64,000 nt of DNA from Nocardioides sp. (GCF_014360585.1 NZ_JACIXG010000003.1:1-64000), one strand, 5' to 3'; counted from the stretch's first letter, positions 41,281 through 50,762 are shown. The notes: generated from the letters alone by a model not told the origin. Translations and numbers: made by a program.

Positions 41281-41363
41281 ACGAGCGGCAGCGAGTGAAC
41301 CAAGCAGACATCACGCCGCCGCCTCCGTATCCTGGCGCTTGCGCAACGGAGGTGGCGGCGTGA
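41277..41363 (+). CDS. Mini-ORF repeat, copy 2 (28 codons)
   Basis: Second 83-bp unit. Peptide begins VNERQRVNQADIT and ends ACATEVAA. Its TGA overlaps the GTG start of the LON gene (GTGA, 41360-41363). A divergent third copy, on the minus strand, overlaps the sepF start at 52165. Translation and role are unproven. Confidence 0.45.
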   Translation: MNERQRVNQADITPPPPYPGACATEVAA

Positions 41364-42022
41364 ACGAGCGCCTGCCGATGTTCCCGATCGGCGCGGTCCT
41401 GTTTCCCGGCGTGACGCTGCCGCTGCGGGTCTTCGAGGACCGCTACCGCGCGATGGTGCACCATCTGCTCCGCCAGGAAGAGGAGGAGCGCCACTTCGGC
41501 ACGGTCGCGATCCGCGAGGGCTACGAGGTCGGCGAGACCGGGGCCCAGTCGCTCTACCGCGTCGGGGTGAAGCTGCTGATCACCGAGGTCGAGCAGCACC
41601 ACGACGGCTCCTTCGATCTCGAGGTGCTCGCCGTCGATCGGATCCGGATGGACGGCCTGGTCAGCAGCGGTGACTTCCCCGTCGCCGACATCGAGGAGAT
41701 CCCCGAGGAGCAGGTCGCCGTCCCGCACGCCATCGTCGACACCGCCCGGGCCACCTTCACCGCCTACCGCGCTGCGCTGCTCGAGTTCCGCGAGGACCCG
41801 TTCTCCGGATCGCTCCCCAAGGACCCGGAGTTCCTCTCCTGGACCATCTCGGCCACCACTCCCCTGCCGATGCCCGACCGGCAGGCTCTCCTGGAGGCAC
41901 CCGACGCCGGAATCCGGCTCGGCATGGTCACCGACCTGCTCCGAGCAGAGCTCAGGGCGATGAACGTCATCCCCTCGCTCCCCGCCACCGAGGTCGCCCG
42001 CACGAAGTGGTCCCCCAACTGA
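41360..42022 (+). CDS. LON substrate-binding-domain protein
   Basis: 220 aa from GTG 41360, which matches family starts (LPMFPIGAVLFPGVTLPL) and has GGAGGTGGCGGC just upstream from the repeat unit. It carries only the Lon N-terminal domain, no ATPase or protease. Known stand-alone members may bind substrates for Lon or act as adaptors; role unclear. Its TGA overlaps the ATG of the next gene (TGATG). Confidence 0.88.
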   Translation: MNERLPMFPIGAVLFPGVTLPLRVFEDRYRAMVHHLLRQEEEERHFGTVAIREGYEVGETGAQSLYRVGVKLLITEVEQHHDGSFDLEVLAVDRIRMDGLVSSGDFPVADIEEIPEEQVAVPHAIVDTARATFTAYRAALLEFREDPFSGSLPKDPEFLSWTISATTPLPMPDRQALLEAPDAGIRLGMVTDLLRAELRAMNVIPSLPATEVARTKWSPN

Positions 42023-42531
42023 TGCCGAAGAAGCAGGCCGGGAAGCAGGCCGGGAAGCGAGCCGGCGGGACTCCGGCGACCGTCGCCCTCACCCGGGCCG
42101 GCATCGACTACACGCTCCACCCCTACGAGCACGATCCGCGGGCCGAGTCCTACGGCCTGGAGGCCGCCGAGGCCCTCGGCGTCGAGCCGGAGCGGGTCTT
42201 CAAGACCTTGATGGCCTCGCTCGACGGCAGGCTCGTGGTCGGCATCGTCCCGGTCACCGGCCAGCTGGACCTCAAGTCGCTCGCTCGCGCCCTCGGGGGC
42301 GCGAAGGCACACATGGCTGACGTCGCCGCCGCCGAGCGAGCCACGGGGTACGTCGCGGGCGGCATCTCCCCCGTCGGCCAGAAGCGCTCCCACCCCACCG
42401 TCCTCGACGAGTCGGCGACGGCGTACGAGACCGTCTACGTCTCCGGCGGGCGACGGGGACTCGACCTCGAGCTCGCCCCGGCGGACCTGGTCGGGATCAC
42501 GGACGCGACCACCGCACCGATCGCCAGATAG
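42022..42531 (+). CDS. ybaK: YbaK/EbsC-type Cys-tRNA(Pro) deacylase
   Basis: 169 aa starting at the ATG that shares a base with the LON stop. The editing domain (about 12-165) has YTLHPYEHDPRAESYGLEAA, VFKTLM, and the catalytic-region GGISPVGQKR with the conserved Lys. The family hydrolyses mischarged Cys-tRNA(Pro). Convergent with the DUF2567-like gene 42 nt downstream. Confidence 0.88.
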   Translation: MPKKQAGKQAGKRAGGTPATVALTRAGIDYTLHPYEHDPRAESYGLEAAEALGVEPERVFKTLMASLDGRLVVGIVPVTGQLDLKSLARALGGAKAHMADVAAAERATGYVAGGISPVGQKRSHPTVLDESATAYETVYVSGGRRGLDLELAPADLVGITDATTAPIAR

Positions 42532-42573
42532 AGCCCGTCCCGGCGCGGCTGCCCGGGCGCGAGCACACCGACC

Positions 42574-43188
42574 TCAGGAGCCGGGCTGGGCCTCCCGGTC
42601 GTCGACCTGGTGCGGCGCCCACATCAGGAAGATGACCATCAGCGCCAGCATCGCCGATCCCGGGACCAGCAGAACCAGCCACGGCGAGGCGAGCTGGAAG
42701 CTGTCCTCTAGCACGGTGCCGTCAGCGGCGCCCTTCGCGAGACCGTTCGGGTCCTCGGGTGAGAGCAGCGAGGTGACCAGCAGCATCAGGGCGCCACCGA
42801 TCGCTCCGCCGACCGTCACCGTGGCGAGGGTGACGAGCTCGGAGCGGTTGAGCCAGACGGCGGCCGTTATGCCGACCAGCAGGCCGAGCACGATCGCGCA
42901 GACCGAGAACCATGCGGTCGCCGCGAAGACGCCCTGGTCGATGTTCTGTCCGATCGCGGGTGGGTCGATCGAGATGAGGCCCCGATACCACTTGTCCTCG
43001 AGCACCATCCCGGTCGGTGGGGTCCACAGGGTGGCCGCGGCGAGACCCGCCGCGAGACCGCCGACCACGAACCCGGCCACGATGATGGCCACCTGGACCA
43101 GCACCGGGCGGGACAGGTCGGGGCGCGCGGGGCGGCGAACGGGCGCGTGGAGACTGGGCGGCGGCGGCACGATCAGATTGTCAGGCAT
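42574..43188 (-). CDS. DUF2567-like membrane protein
   Basis: 204 aa with about four hydrophobic helices (34-55, 88-110, 119-142, 168-190) and a Pro-rich cytosolic N-terminus. Resembles the DUF2567 family often next to dnaE in actinobacteria; similarity by layout only. Its 5' end overlaps the last 16 nt of dnaE. Confidence 0.55.
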   Translation of the reverse strand: MPDNLIVPPPPSLHAPVRRPARPDLSRPVLVQVAIIVAGFVVGGLAAGLAAATLWTPPTGMVLEDKWYRGLISIDPPAIGQNIDQGVFAATAWFSVCAIVLGLLVGITAAVWLNRSELVTLATVTVGGAIGGALMLLVTSLLSPEDPNGLAKGAADGTVLEDSFQLASPWLVLLVPGSAMLALMVIFLMWAPHQVDDREAQPGS

Positions 43189-46100
43189 CCTGGTCCGAGG
43201 AGTTGTTTGAGGTCGGCGAACAGCTCGGGAGTCGGTGCCACCCTCAGCCGGTCATCGAGCTTCATGACCCGGGTCGCGTCCCGTGTCATCAACCGTAGCC
43301 TGACCTCGGCTACTCCGGGATAGGTGGTCAGTACGTCCCGCAGCGATGCGATCACCTGCGGCGTGCACCGCGTCGACGGCAGCGAGATCACCACCGGTCC
43401 GCCCGCGGCGCCCGGACCGCCGGTCAGGTCAGGGACGGTGACCTCCTGGCCGCGCAGCTCGGGCTGGTCCTTGTCGCGGGAGAGCTGGCCCTTGACCCGG
43501 ATGACCGAGTCCTCGACCAGGTGCGGCGCGGCCAGCTGGTAGGACGAGGGGAAGAGCAGCACCTCCACCGAACCCTCCAGGTCCTCCAAGGTCACCGTCG
43601 CCCAGGCGTCACCCTTCTTGGTGATCCGCCGGTTGACGTTCGTGACCAGCCCGGAGACCGTGACGGTGGAGTTGTGCGGCCGGGACTCGTCGGTCATCAG
43701 CTGGCCGATGGTGCAGTCGGTGCCGTTGGCGAGGACGTGCTCGAGGCCCATCAGCGGATGGTCGGAGACGTAGAGGCCGAGCATCTCGCGCTCGTGTCCG
43801 AGCAGGGTCATCTTGTCCCACTCGTCCATCTCGGGGATGGCCACCGAGACGCCGAAGCCGTCGCCGCCGTCCTCGTCGAGGCCGCCGAAGAGCGAGTCCT
43901 GGCCGATCGCCTCGTTGCGCTTGATGTCGATGTACTGGTCCACCGCGGTCTCGTGGATCGCCACCAGCGCGCGGCGGCGGTGCTTCATGTCGTCGAAGGC
44001 CCCGGCCTTGATCAGCGACTCGATCACTCGCTTGTTGCAGGCCCGCTCGGGCACCTTGGAGAGATAGTCGTTGAAGTCCGCGAAGCGACCCTTCGTGGTG
44101 CGCGCCTCGATCATCCCGTCGACCACCTGAGCGCCCACGTTCCGCACGGCGGTCAGACCGAAGCGGATGTCGGAGCCGACCGCGGTGAAGTCGTGGGCGG
44201 ACTCGTTGACGTCCGGTGGCAGCACCGCGATCTTCATCCGGCGACACTCGTTGAGGTAGATCGCCATCTTGTCCTTGTCGTTCTTGACCGAGGTCAAGAG
44301 CGCGGCCATGTACTCCGTCGGGTAGTTGGCCTTCAGGTAGGCGGTCCAGTAGGTGACCACGCCGTAGGCCGCCGAGTGCGACTTGTTGAAGGCGTAGTCG
44401 GAGAACGGCAGCAGGATCTCCCAGATCGTGTCGATCGCCTTCTGGGAGTACCCGCGCTCGAGCATGCCTGCCTGGAACCCGGCGTACTGCTTGTCGAGCT
44501 CGGCCTTCTTCTTCTTGCCCATCGCACGGCGGAGGTTGTCCGCCTGTCCGAGCGTGAACCCCGCCAGGACCTGGGCGATCGACATCACCTGCTCCTGATA
44601 GACGATCAGGCCGTACGTCTCCCCCAGCACCTCCTCGAGCGGCTTCTCGAGCTCGGGGTGGATCGGCACGATCGGCTCACGGCCGTTCTTGCGGTGGGCG
44701 TACTTGTTGTGGGAGTCGGCGCCCATCGGGCCCGGACGGTAGAGCGCGGAGACCGCGGTGATGTCGGCGAACCGGTCGGGAAGCATCGAGCGCAGCAGGG
44801 CACGCATGCCGCCACCATCGAGCTGGAAGACGCCGAGCGTGTCGCCGCGCTGCATCAGCTCGTAGGTCGCCTTGTCATCGAAGGGGACCTCCTCGAGCAC
44901 CAGGTCGATGTCGCGGTTGGCGCGGATGTTGTCCAGCGCGTCCTCGAGGGTGTGGAGGTTGGAGAGGCCCAGGAAGTCCATCTTGACCAGGCCGAGCGCC
45001 TCACAGGTCGGATACTCGAACTGGGTGACGACCTGGCCGTCCTGCTTCGGCTCCATCAGCGGGACGATGTCGATGATCGGCTCGGAGGCCATGATCACGC
45101 CGGCGGCGTGGATACCGGTCTGCCGGATCTGGCCCTCGAGACCGATCGCGGTCTCGTAGATCTTCTTCACGTCCGGGTCGGTGTCGTGCAGTGCACGGAA
45201 GTCGCCGCCCTCGCCGTAGCGCTTGTGGTCGGGGTTGAACAGCTCCTTGAGCGGCACCCCCTTGCCCATCACGTCGGGCGGCAGCGCCTTGGTGATCCGG
45301 TCGCCGATCGCGAAGCCGTGGTCGAGGATGCGGGCGGCGTCCTTGATCGCCTGCTTGGCCTTGATCCGCCCGAACGTGGCGATCTGGGCGACCTTCTCCG
45401 CGCCGTACTTGTCCATGACGTACTTGATCGTCTCGCCGCGGCGGTGGTCGTCGAAGTCGATGTCGAAGTCGGGCATCGAGGGACGCTCGGGGTTGAGGAA
45501 CCGCTCGAAGAAGAGTCCGTGCTCGAGCGGGTCGAGATCGGTGATCCGCAGGGCGTAGGCCACGATCGAACCCGCACCCGAGCCACGCCCCGGGCCGATC
45601 CTGATCCCGTTGTCCTTCGACCACTGGATGAAGTCGGCGACCACCAGGAAGTAGCCCGGGTAGCCCTTCTGCAGGATCACGTCGATCTCGAACTCGACGC
45701 GGTCTCGGACCTCCTGGGTCGTCTTCTCGCCCGGGTAGCGCAGCTCGATGCCGCGCCAGGTCTCCTTGCGCAGCCACGACTCCTCGGTCTCGCCCTCGGG
45801 GATATCGGCGAGCGCCATGTAGCCACCGGTCGACTCGGTGAACTGGACGTCGCAGCGCTCGGCGATCAGAAGAGTGTTGTCGCAGGCCTCGATCAGGTCC
45901 TGTCGCCCCCACAGCTCACGCATCTCGGCGGCGGTCTTGATGTAGTAGCCGCTGCCCTCGAACGCGAACCGCTTGCCGCCCTTGGAGTAGGGCGGCTCGG
46001 TCATCCGGCTGCCCGACTGGACACACAGCAGTGCCTCGTGGGCGCCCGCGTCCTCCGGGTTGGTGTAGTGGGAGTCGTTGGTGGCCACGGGCGCGATGTT

Positions 46101-46757
46101 CATCGCCTTGCCGAGCTTGAGCAGGTCGTCGCGGACCCGCTTCTCGATGGAGATGCCGTGGTCCATCAACTCCAGGAAGACGTTGTCCTTGCCGAAGATG
46201 TCCTGGAGCTCACCGGCCTCCTTGAGCGCCTCGTCCCACTGACCCAGCCGCAACCGGGTCTGGATGGCACCGGAGGGGCATCCTGTGGAGACGATGATCC
46301 CCTTGGAGTGCTCGGCGAGGATCTCCTTGTCCATCCGCGGCTTGAAGTAGTAGCCCTCCAGGCTGGAGCGGGAGGAGAGCCGGAAGAGGTTGTGCATCCC
46401 CTCGGTCGACTCCGCCCACATCGTCATGTGGGTGTAGGCACCACCGCCCGAGACGTCGTCGCCGCCCTCCTGCGCCTGATCGCCGCGGCCCCACCGCACC
46501 CGCTTGCGCTCGCCTCGCGGGGTGTTGGGGGTGATGTACGCCTCGATGCCGATGATCGGCTTGACGTCGTGGGCCTTCGCCTTCTTCCAGAAGTCGTAGG
46601 CCCCGTGCATGTTGCCGTGGTCGGTCATCGCGATCGCCGGCATCTCCAGTTCGGCGGTGCGGCTGAAGAGCCCGTCGAGGAGCGAGGCACCATCCAGCAT
46701 CGAGTATTCGGTGTGGACGTGCAGGTGGACGAAAGAGTCCTTGGAGCCGGCCGCCAT
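43173..46757 (-). CDS. dnaE: DNA polymerase III alpha subunit
   Basis: 1194 aa replicative polymerase from ATG 46757; the frame extends to 46814 but family members begin near SFVHLHVHTEYSMLDG. The N-terminal PHP domain (about 8-210) keeps His/Asp metal residues (HLHVHTEYSMLDG, MTDHGNMHG). The palm has PDFDIDFDDHRR, and the fingers have PGPMGADSHNKYA. An OB domain (STVTVSGLVTNVNRRITKKG) and a C-terminal tau-binding-like tail follow. Start region shows GGAGG about 11 nt upstream. Divergent from the methyltransferase gene. Confidence 0.96.
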   Translation of the reverse strand: MAAGSKDSFVHLHVHTEYSMLDGASLLDGLFSRTAELEMPAIAMTDHGNMHGAYDFWKKAKAHDVKPIIGIEAYITPNTPRGERKRVRWGRGDQAQEGGDDVSGGGAYTHMTMWAESTEGMHNLFRLSSRSSLEGYYFKPRMDKEILAEHSKGIIVSTGCPSGAIQTRLRLGQWDEALKEAGELQDIFGKDNVFLELMDHGISIEKRVRDDLLKLGKAMNIAPVATNDSHYTNPEDAGAHEALLCVQSGSRMTEPPYSKGGKRFAFEGSGYYIKTAAEMRELWGRQDLIEACDNTLLIAERCDVQFTESTGGYMALADIPEGETEESWLRKETWRGIELRYPGEKTTQEVRDRVEFEIDVILQKGYPGYFLVVADFIQWSKDNGIRIGPGRGSGAGSIVAYALRITDLDPLEHGLFFERFLNPERPSMPDFDIDFDDHRRGETIKYVMDKYGAEKVAQIATFGRIKAKQAIKDAARILDHGFAIGDRITKALPPDVMGKGVPLKELFNPDHKRYGEGGDFRALHDTDPDVKKIYETAIGLEGQIRQTGIHAAGVIMASEPIIDIVPLMEPKQDGQVVTQFEYPTCEALGLVKMDFLGLSNLHTLEDALDNIRANRDIDLVLEEVPFDDKATYELMQRGDTLGVFQLDGGGMRALLRSMLPDRFADITAVSALYRPGPMGADSHNKYAHRKNGREPIVPIHPELEKPLEEVLGETYGLIVYQEQVMSIAQVLAGFTLGQADNLRRAMGKKKKAELDKQYAGFQAGMLERGYSQKAIDTIWEILLPFSDYAFNKSHSAAYGVVTYWTAYLKANYPTEYMAALLTSVKNDKDKMAIYLNECRRMKIAVLPPDVNESAHDFTAVGSDIRFGLTAVRNVGAQVVDGMIEARTTKGRFADFNDYLSKVPERACNKRVIESLIKAGAFDDMKHRRRALVAIHETAVDQYIDIKRNEAIGQDSLFGGLDEDGGDGFGVSVAIPEMDEWDKMTLLGHEREMLGLYVSDHPLMGLEHVLANGTDCTIGQLMTDESRPHNSTVTVSGLVTNVNRRITKKGDAWATVTLEDLEGSVEVLLFPSSYQLAAPHLVEDSVIRVKGQLSRDKDQPELRGQEVTVPDLTGGPGAAGGPVVISLPSTRCTPQVIASLRDVLTTYPGVAEVRLRLMTRDATRVMKLDDRLRVAPTPELFADLKQLLGPGCLTI

Positions 46758-46918
46758 TGGCGTAGAGCCCTCCTCGAGGTCGAACGGATGGAGCGGGCGC
46801 AGGAGCCCGTGCACAAACGGACGACCTGGGGGAAGGACTACAGACTATCTGGCGGCGCCGACAGTTTCGTCGACGCCCCAGGGCGTTTCTCGGGCGCCCC
46901 GACGTACAGTCTCCAGTT

Positions 46919-47803
46919 GTGGTGACGATCCTCGACGGCGGCCTGTCCAACGCACTGGAAGCACGCGGCCATGACGTGTCCGGCTCCCTGTGGACCGCTC
47001 GGCTGCTCGACGAGTCGCCCGAGGAGATCGCGGCTGTCCACCGCGCCTACTTCTCCGCCGGCGCCGACGTCGCCACGACCTCCAGCTATCAGGCGAGCGT
47101 GCCCGGGTTCGTGGAGGCCGGGATGACCGAGACGTACGCCACCGAGCTGCTGCGCCGCAGCGTCCGCATCGCGCGCGAGGTGGCCGAGGAGGCCCCCGGA
47201 CGCCTGGTCGCCGCCTCGATCGGGCCCTACGGCGCCTACCTCGCCGACGGCTCGGAGTACCGCGGCCGCTACGGGGTCACCGCGGCCACGCTGCGCGACT
47301 TCCACGCGCCCCGGCTGGCGCTGCTCGAGACCGAGGACCCCGACCTCATCGCGGTCGAGACCATCCCCGACACCGAGGAGGCCGAGGTGCTCGTCGACCT
47401 TCTCGACGACATCGGGCTCCCGGTCTGGTTCTCCTACTCCTGCGCCGGCACCCGCACCCGCGCCGGCCAGCCCCTGGCCGACGCCCTGGCGCTGGCCGCC
47501 GGCATCCGCTCGGTGGTCGCCGTCGGCGTCAACTGCTGCGACCCGGCCGATGTCCCCGCCGCCGTCCAGCTCGCCGCCGCCACCGGCGAGCCCGCCGTCG
47601 TCTACCCCAACACCGGTGAGACCTACGTCGACGGCGCCTGGTCCGGAGCTCCCCACTTCCGCCCCGGCGAGGCCCTCTCCTGGGTGCGCTCCGGGGCCGC
47701 GTACGTCGGCGGCTGCTGCCGCGTCGGCCCCGCCGAGATCGCCCTCATCGCAGCCGAGACGTCACTACCGCAGGCCGAGGCGTCAGGTACGTCGGCCGAG
47801 TAG
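46919..47803 (+). CDS. mmuM: Homocysteine S-methyltransferase
   Basis: 294 aa; transfers a methyl group, probably from S-methylmethionine, to homocysteine. Zinc ligands are visible as Cys in GVNCCDP and Cys-Cys in VGGCCRVGP; the GGLSNALEARGHD N-terminus fits. The last 16 residues (ETSLPQAEASGTSAE) are coded by two 21-bp repeats of the dispersed element at 47753, giving a seven-residue repeat, and its TAG lies within the element's hairpin. Starts at GTG 46919 or the next GTG. Confidence 0.9.
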   Translation: MVTILDGGLSNALEARGHDVSGSLWTARLLDESPEEIAAVHRAYFSAGADVATTSSYQASVPGFVEAGMTETYATELLRRSVRIAREVAEEAPGRLVAASIGPYGAYLADGSEYRGRYGVTAATLRDFHAPRLALLETEDPDLIAVETIPDTEEAEVLVDLLDDIGLPVWFSYSCAGTRTRAGQPLADALALAAGIRSVVAVGVNCCDPADVPAAVQLAAATGEPAVVYPNTGETYVDGAWSGAPHFRPGEALSWVRSGAAYVGGCCRVGPAEIALIAAETSLPQAEASGTSAE

Positions 47804-47836
47804 GCATCGCGCTGCCATCTCGGCCGACCGGAGTGA
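47753..47836. repeat. Dispersed element copy 2: two 21-bp repeats plus hairpin
   Basis: Units at 47753-47773 and 47774-47794 both start GCCGAGRCGTCA; the hairpin follows at 47795-47825 (GCCGAGTAGGCA / TGCCATCTCGGC, two mismatches). Order and sequence match the copy at 17-93 at the polA 3' end. Here it lies partly inside a CDS. Confidence 0.75.
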
Positions 47837-47862
47837 CGCCTCCGCGCTTCGCGCGGTCACTC

Positions 47863-47910
47863 CCTCGCTCGGCGCGAGCGGACGAGCAAGCTCGCCGCTC
47901 GACCTCGCTC
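47863..47910. repeat. 48-bp dispersed repeat, copy 2
   Basis: 44 of 48 bases match 5710-5757 without gaps. It lies just before the GNAT stop (12-nt gap), in the same position relative to a minus-strand CDS end as copy 1. Confidence 0.75.
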
Positions 47911-47922
47911 CGGTCGTCTCGG

Positions 47923-48390
47923 CTAGGGCCAGGACATCCGTACGTCGGGGGTCTTCTCCTGGTTGGCAGAGCCGTCGGTGCGCTCGACCTCGCGCAGGCC
48001 GTGGCGGGCGTAGAAGGCTCGCGCGGGCGTGTTCATCTCGAAGACCCAGAGGCCGAAGCCGTCGGGGGCCAGCGACTTCACCAGATCGAGCAGCATCGCG
48101 CCCAGACCGGCGCCCTGCACGCGGGGATGCACGAAGAGGTCGTCGAGCCAGGTCGGGGTGAAGGCGACGAAAGCAGAGACCACGCCGGCGACCTCCGCGA
48201 CCCAGACCTGCGCCCCCTTCTGGGGTGCCAGGACCTTGACCGCCAACCACTCCCGGATGTCCGACTCCGGGTAGATCGGAGCGGGCATCGGCGCGGCGGC
48301 GCGGGCCTCGATGTAGGTGCTGACGATCTCGGCGATGTCCTCGGGCTCCGCAGGGCGGAGCACCGCCTCAGTCGGAGTCGCGAATGACAT
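47923..48390 (-). CDS. GNAT-family N-acetyltransferase
   Basis: 155 aa from ATG 48390, overlapping the rluD 3' end by 23 nt; GTG 48363 is an alternative start. The acetyl-CoA loop [18 protein letters not shown] (about 92-109) and the C-terminal [16 protein letters not shown] are typical. Acceptor unknown. Ends the lspA-rluD-GNAT run. Confidence 0.82.
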   Translation of the reverse strand: MSFATPTEAVLRPAEPEDIAEIVSTYIEARAAAPMPAPIYPESDIREWLAVKVLAPQKGAQVWVAEVAGVVSAFVAFTPTWLDDLFVHPRVQGAGLGAMLLDLVKSLAPDGFGLWVFEMNTPARAFYARHGLREVERTDGSANQEKTPDVRMSWP

Positions 48391-49309
48391 CGAGCGCGTG
48401 CTGGAGGTCGTCGGGGTAGGTCGACTCGAAGGCGACGTACTCACCGGTCTCCGGGTGCTCGAAGCCGAGCCGCATCGCGTGCAGCCACTGCCGCTCGACC
48501 CCGACGCGCCGCGCGAGAGCGGGGTCGGCGCCGTAGGTGAGGTCGCCGACGCACGGGTGCTTCAGCGCCGACATGTGGACGCGGATCTGGTGGGTGCGCC
48601 CGGTCTCGAGGTGGATCTTCAGCAGGGAGGCGAACCGATGCGCCTCCAGCGTCTCGTAGTGGGTCACCGAGTGACGTCCGTCGGCCCGGACCGCGAACTT
48701 GTAGTCGTACTTCGGGTTGCGCCCGATCGGTGCGTCGATCGTCCCCTCGAGCGGGTCGGGGTGGCCCTGGACCAGCGCATGGTAGGTCTTGTCGACCGTC
48801 CGGTTGCGGAACGCGTTCTTGAGGACGGAGTAGGCGTGCTCGGACTTGGCGATCACCATCACGCCCGAGGTGCCGACGTCGAGACGCTGGACGATGCCCT
48901 CGCGCTCCTTGGCACCCGACGTGGAGATCCGGAAGCCCGCGGCCACGAGGTGACCGACGACCGTCTTGCCCTGCCAGCCCGGCGAAGGGTGCACGGCCAC
49001 GCCGACGGGCTTGTCGATCACCACGAAGGCATCGTCGTCGTAGACGATCTTGATGCCCTCGACGATCTCGGGCTTGATCTCCAAGGGGTCGGCCAGCGAC
49101 GGGATCGTGGCGTCGAGCATCGACCCGCCGCCGACCCGGTCGCTCTTGGCCACCGGCGAGCCGTCCACGGTCACCAGCCCCTCGGCGATCAGCTCCGCGG
49201 CGCGGGTGCGGGAGAGACCGAACAGCCGCGCCATGACGGCGTCGACCCGTTCTCCCTCCAGGCCGTCGGGCACCATCAGCGTGCGCTGGTCGGCGTGACC
49301 GAAACTCAC
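48368..49309 (-). CDS. rluD: RluD-type 23S rRNA pseudouridine synthase
   Basis: 313 aa from GTG 49309, overlapping the lspA stop (GTGA). N-terminal S4 RNA-binding domain ([20 protein letters not shown], about 13-75). Catalytic Asp in [13 protein letters not shown], where the usual HRLD has Gln for His; also [10 protein letters not shown]. Converts uridines in helix 69 of 23S rRNA in better-studied homologues. Confidence 0.93.
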   Translation of the reverse strand: MSFGHADQRTLMVPDGLEGERVDAVMARLFGLSRTRAAELIAEGLVTVDGSPVAKSDRVGGGSMLDATIPSLADPLEIKPEIVEGIKIVYDDDAFVVIDKPVGVAVHPSPGWQGKTVVGHLVAAGFRISTSGAKEREGIVQRLDVGTSGVMVIAKSEHAYSVLKNAFRNRTVDKTYHALVQGHPDPLEGTIDAPIGRNPKYDYKFAVRADGRHSVTHYETLEAHRFASLLKIHLETGRTHQIRVHMSALKHPCVGDLTYGADPALARRVGVERQWLHAMRLGFEHPETGEYVAFESTYPDDLQHALDVIRDSD

Positions 49310-49911
49310 TTCGCCTCGCCCTCGGAGCTGGTCGCAGAGCCGGTCTCGGCCTCGTCGGAGGCGCCGTCGATCGACCCGTCGAGCCCGATCCCCTTGAACG
49401 TGAGGACCACGATCATCACCGCGGCCACGTTGATGCACATGTCGGCGACGTTGAAGATCGGCCAGTTGGGCAGCTGCAGGAAGTCCACCACGTGCCCGAG
49501 GTAGAACCCGGGCTCACGCGCCAGCCGGTCGATCAGGTTGCCGCTGATGCCGGCGACCAGGATGCCGAGCGCGAAGGCCCAGCCGCGGTGACGCACCCGG
49601 CGGGCGAACCAGAGCACACCGATCGTGGCGACGATCGAGAGCGTCGTGAAGATCCAGGTGTAGCCGGTCCCCGCCGAGAAGGCAGCTCCCGGGTTGCGGA
49701 TGATGTTGAGCTGGAGCACCGAGCCGACCAGCTCCTGCGGCTGCCCGGGAACGAGTGTCGCGACCGCCCAGAGCTTCGTTAGCTGGTCGATGACCAGCAG
49801 AGGCACTGCGACGGCCGCGAACTCCGCCCATCGAACAGGACGCACGTCGGACTCAGGACCGGTATGCGCGTCGCTCAGCGACGCTCCTCGCGCTGCTTGC
49901 ATGTCATGCAC
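49306..49911 (-). CDS. lspA: Lipoprotein signal peptidase (SPase II)
   Basis: 201 aa with four membrane helices. Catalytic Asp pair in ISGNLIDRL and FNVADMCIN; NxxGAAF region [11 protein letters not shown]. It removes signal peptides of lipoproteins such as the LivK and SCO1-like proteins after Lgt. The start is uncertain: GTG 49911 or ATG 49902, both overlapping the traR 3' end. Confidence 0.94.
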   Translation of the reverse strand: MHDMQAARGASLSDAHTGPESDVRPVRWAEFAAVAVPLLVIDQLTKLWAVATLVPGQPQELVGSVLQLNIIRNPGAAFSAGTGYTWIFTTLSIVATIGVLWFARRVRHRGWAFALGILVAGISGNLIDRLAREPGFYLGHVVDFLQLPNWPIFNVADMCINVAAVMIVVLTFKGIGLDGSIDGASDEAETGSATSSEGEAK

Positions 49912-50303
49912 AGTGTGGCACGCGGGAACGCCATGAGCCGCATCTTGCCGATCGGCTCCCCACAGGACTCACAGATGCCGTACGTCCCATCCTCGAGGTG
50001 TCCCAGGACACGCTCGATCTGGGCCAGCTTGTCCTTCTCGCTGTTGACCACGGTCAGCTCGTGGTCACGCTCGAAGCTCGTCGCTCCCATGTCGGCCTGA
50101 TCCTGGCCGGCACCGTCGCCGGAGTCCTTCATCAGGCCGGAGAGCTCGGTCTCGAGGGCGACGAGCACCTCGTTGCTGTGAGCCCTCATCTCATGGAGCT
50201 CGTCGACGACCTCGTTGAGCTCATCCGCGGTCCACGGGTCGTCGCCGTCCTTGACCTTCAGCTGGTCAGGAGAGACGACGGTCTTGGTTGCTTTCTTAGG
50301 CAC
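49875..50303 (-). CDS. TraR/DksA-type zinc-finger protein
   Basis: 142 aa from GTG 50303. Long charged helical N-terminus, then a four-Cys zinc finger (CESCGEPI and CMTCKQ). Family members act on RNA polymerase secondary channel or stress control. It lies after divIVA and before lspA, an order conserved in actinobacteria. The upstream spacer (50304-50762) is long. Confidence 0.88.
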   Translation of the reverse strand: MPKKATKTVVSPDQLKVKDGDDPWTADELNEVVDELHEMRAHSNEVLVALETELSGLMKDSGDGAGQDQADMGATSFERDHELTVVNSEKDKLAQIERVLGHLEDGTYGICESCGEPIGKMRLMAFPRATLCMTCKQREERR

Positions 50304-50361
50304 GGCACTCGCTTTCTGGTGTGAGACACGGCCCCCCGGGCCGCGCAAGTGGTCAGGTTGG

Positions 50362-50490
50362 CTACGCGCTCGCCGTGGCCACCGACGTGGAAGCCATGAT
50401 CGAGAGGCTGGTATTCCCAGAAAGCTCGGACGGCACCACCCAGATGCGTCCAGCGGTCGTGCTGGCACGACCGCTGATGGATACGGACAT
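50362..50490 (-). CDS. Possible 42-codon ORF upstream of traR
   Basis: ATG 50490 has an AAAGGGGA ribosome-site-like sequence 5 nt upstream. The peptide begins MSVSISGRASTTAGRIW and is Ser/Thr/Ala-rich, with no TM or known motif. Composition and context give only weak support. Confidence 0.25.
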   Translation of the reverse strand: MSVSISGRASTTAGRIWVVPSELSGNTSLSIMASTSVATASA

Positions 50491-50708
50491 GGAGTCCCCT
50501 TTCTCCTGTCATCACTTCGCGCCGCCGAGTCGGCGCGGAGTGCGTGCCCGGAATGTAGCCCGGGATCGGGCGCCACTCAACAAACACACCGAAACTGCAC
50601 GGATATTGGTCCGCAGCGCGGAAAAATCGCCGATTCCACATACAGAACCGGCCTCACCTGCTAGAACTCGTGCCCCCTGAAGGGCACCGAGACAGCAGCG
50701 GACGTACG

Positions 50709-50743
50709 CGTCGGCCGGCCCCGCGATGCAGGACCGGCCGACG
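50709..50743. terminator. Hairpin after divIVA
   Basis: CGTCGGCCGG and CCGGCCGACG form a 10-bp stem with a 15-nt loop, about 20 nt after the divIVA stop. No T-run. Confidence 0.5.
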
Positions 50744-50762
50744 AAGCCTGACTACGAAGGCC

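Larger units (their letters stand above)
50304..50762. other. 459-nt spacer between traR and divIVA
   Basis: No clear conserved gene is present. It holds a possible 42-codon ORF (50362-50490), an 11-bp inverted repeat within it (50452-50475), and a terminator-like hairpin near the divIVA end (50709-50743). Otherwise nothing is recognised; it likely holds the traR promoter. Confidence 0.5.

Noticed and set aside
43521..46925. A 1134-residue open frame on the plus strand opposite dnaE.
   Set aside because: Antisense to dnaE with conserved motifs on the other strand; composition is that of a reversed codon-biased gene.
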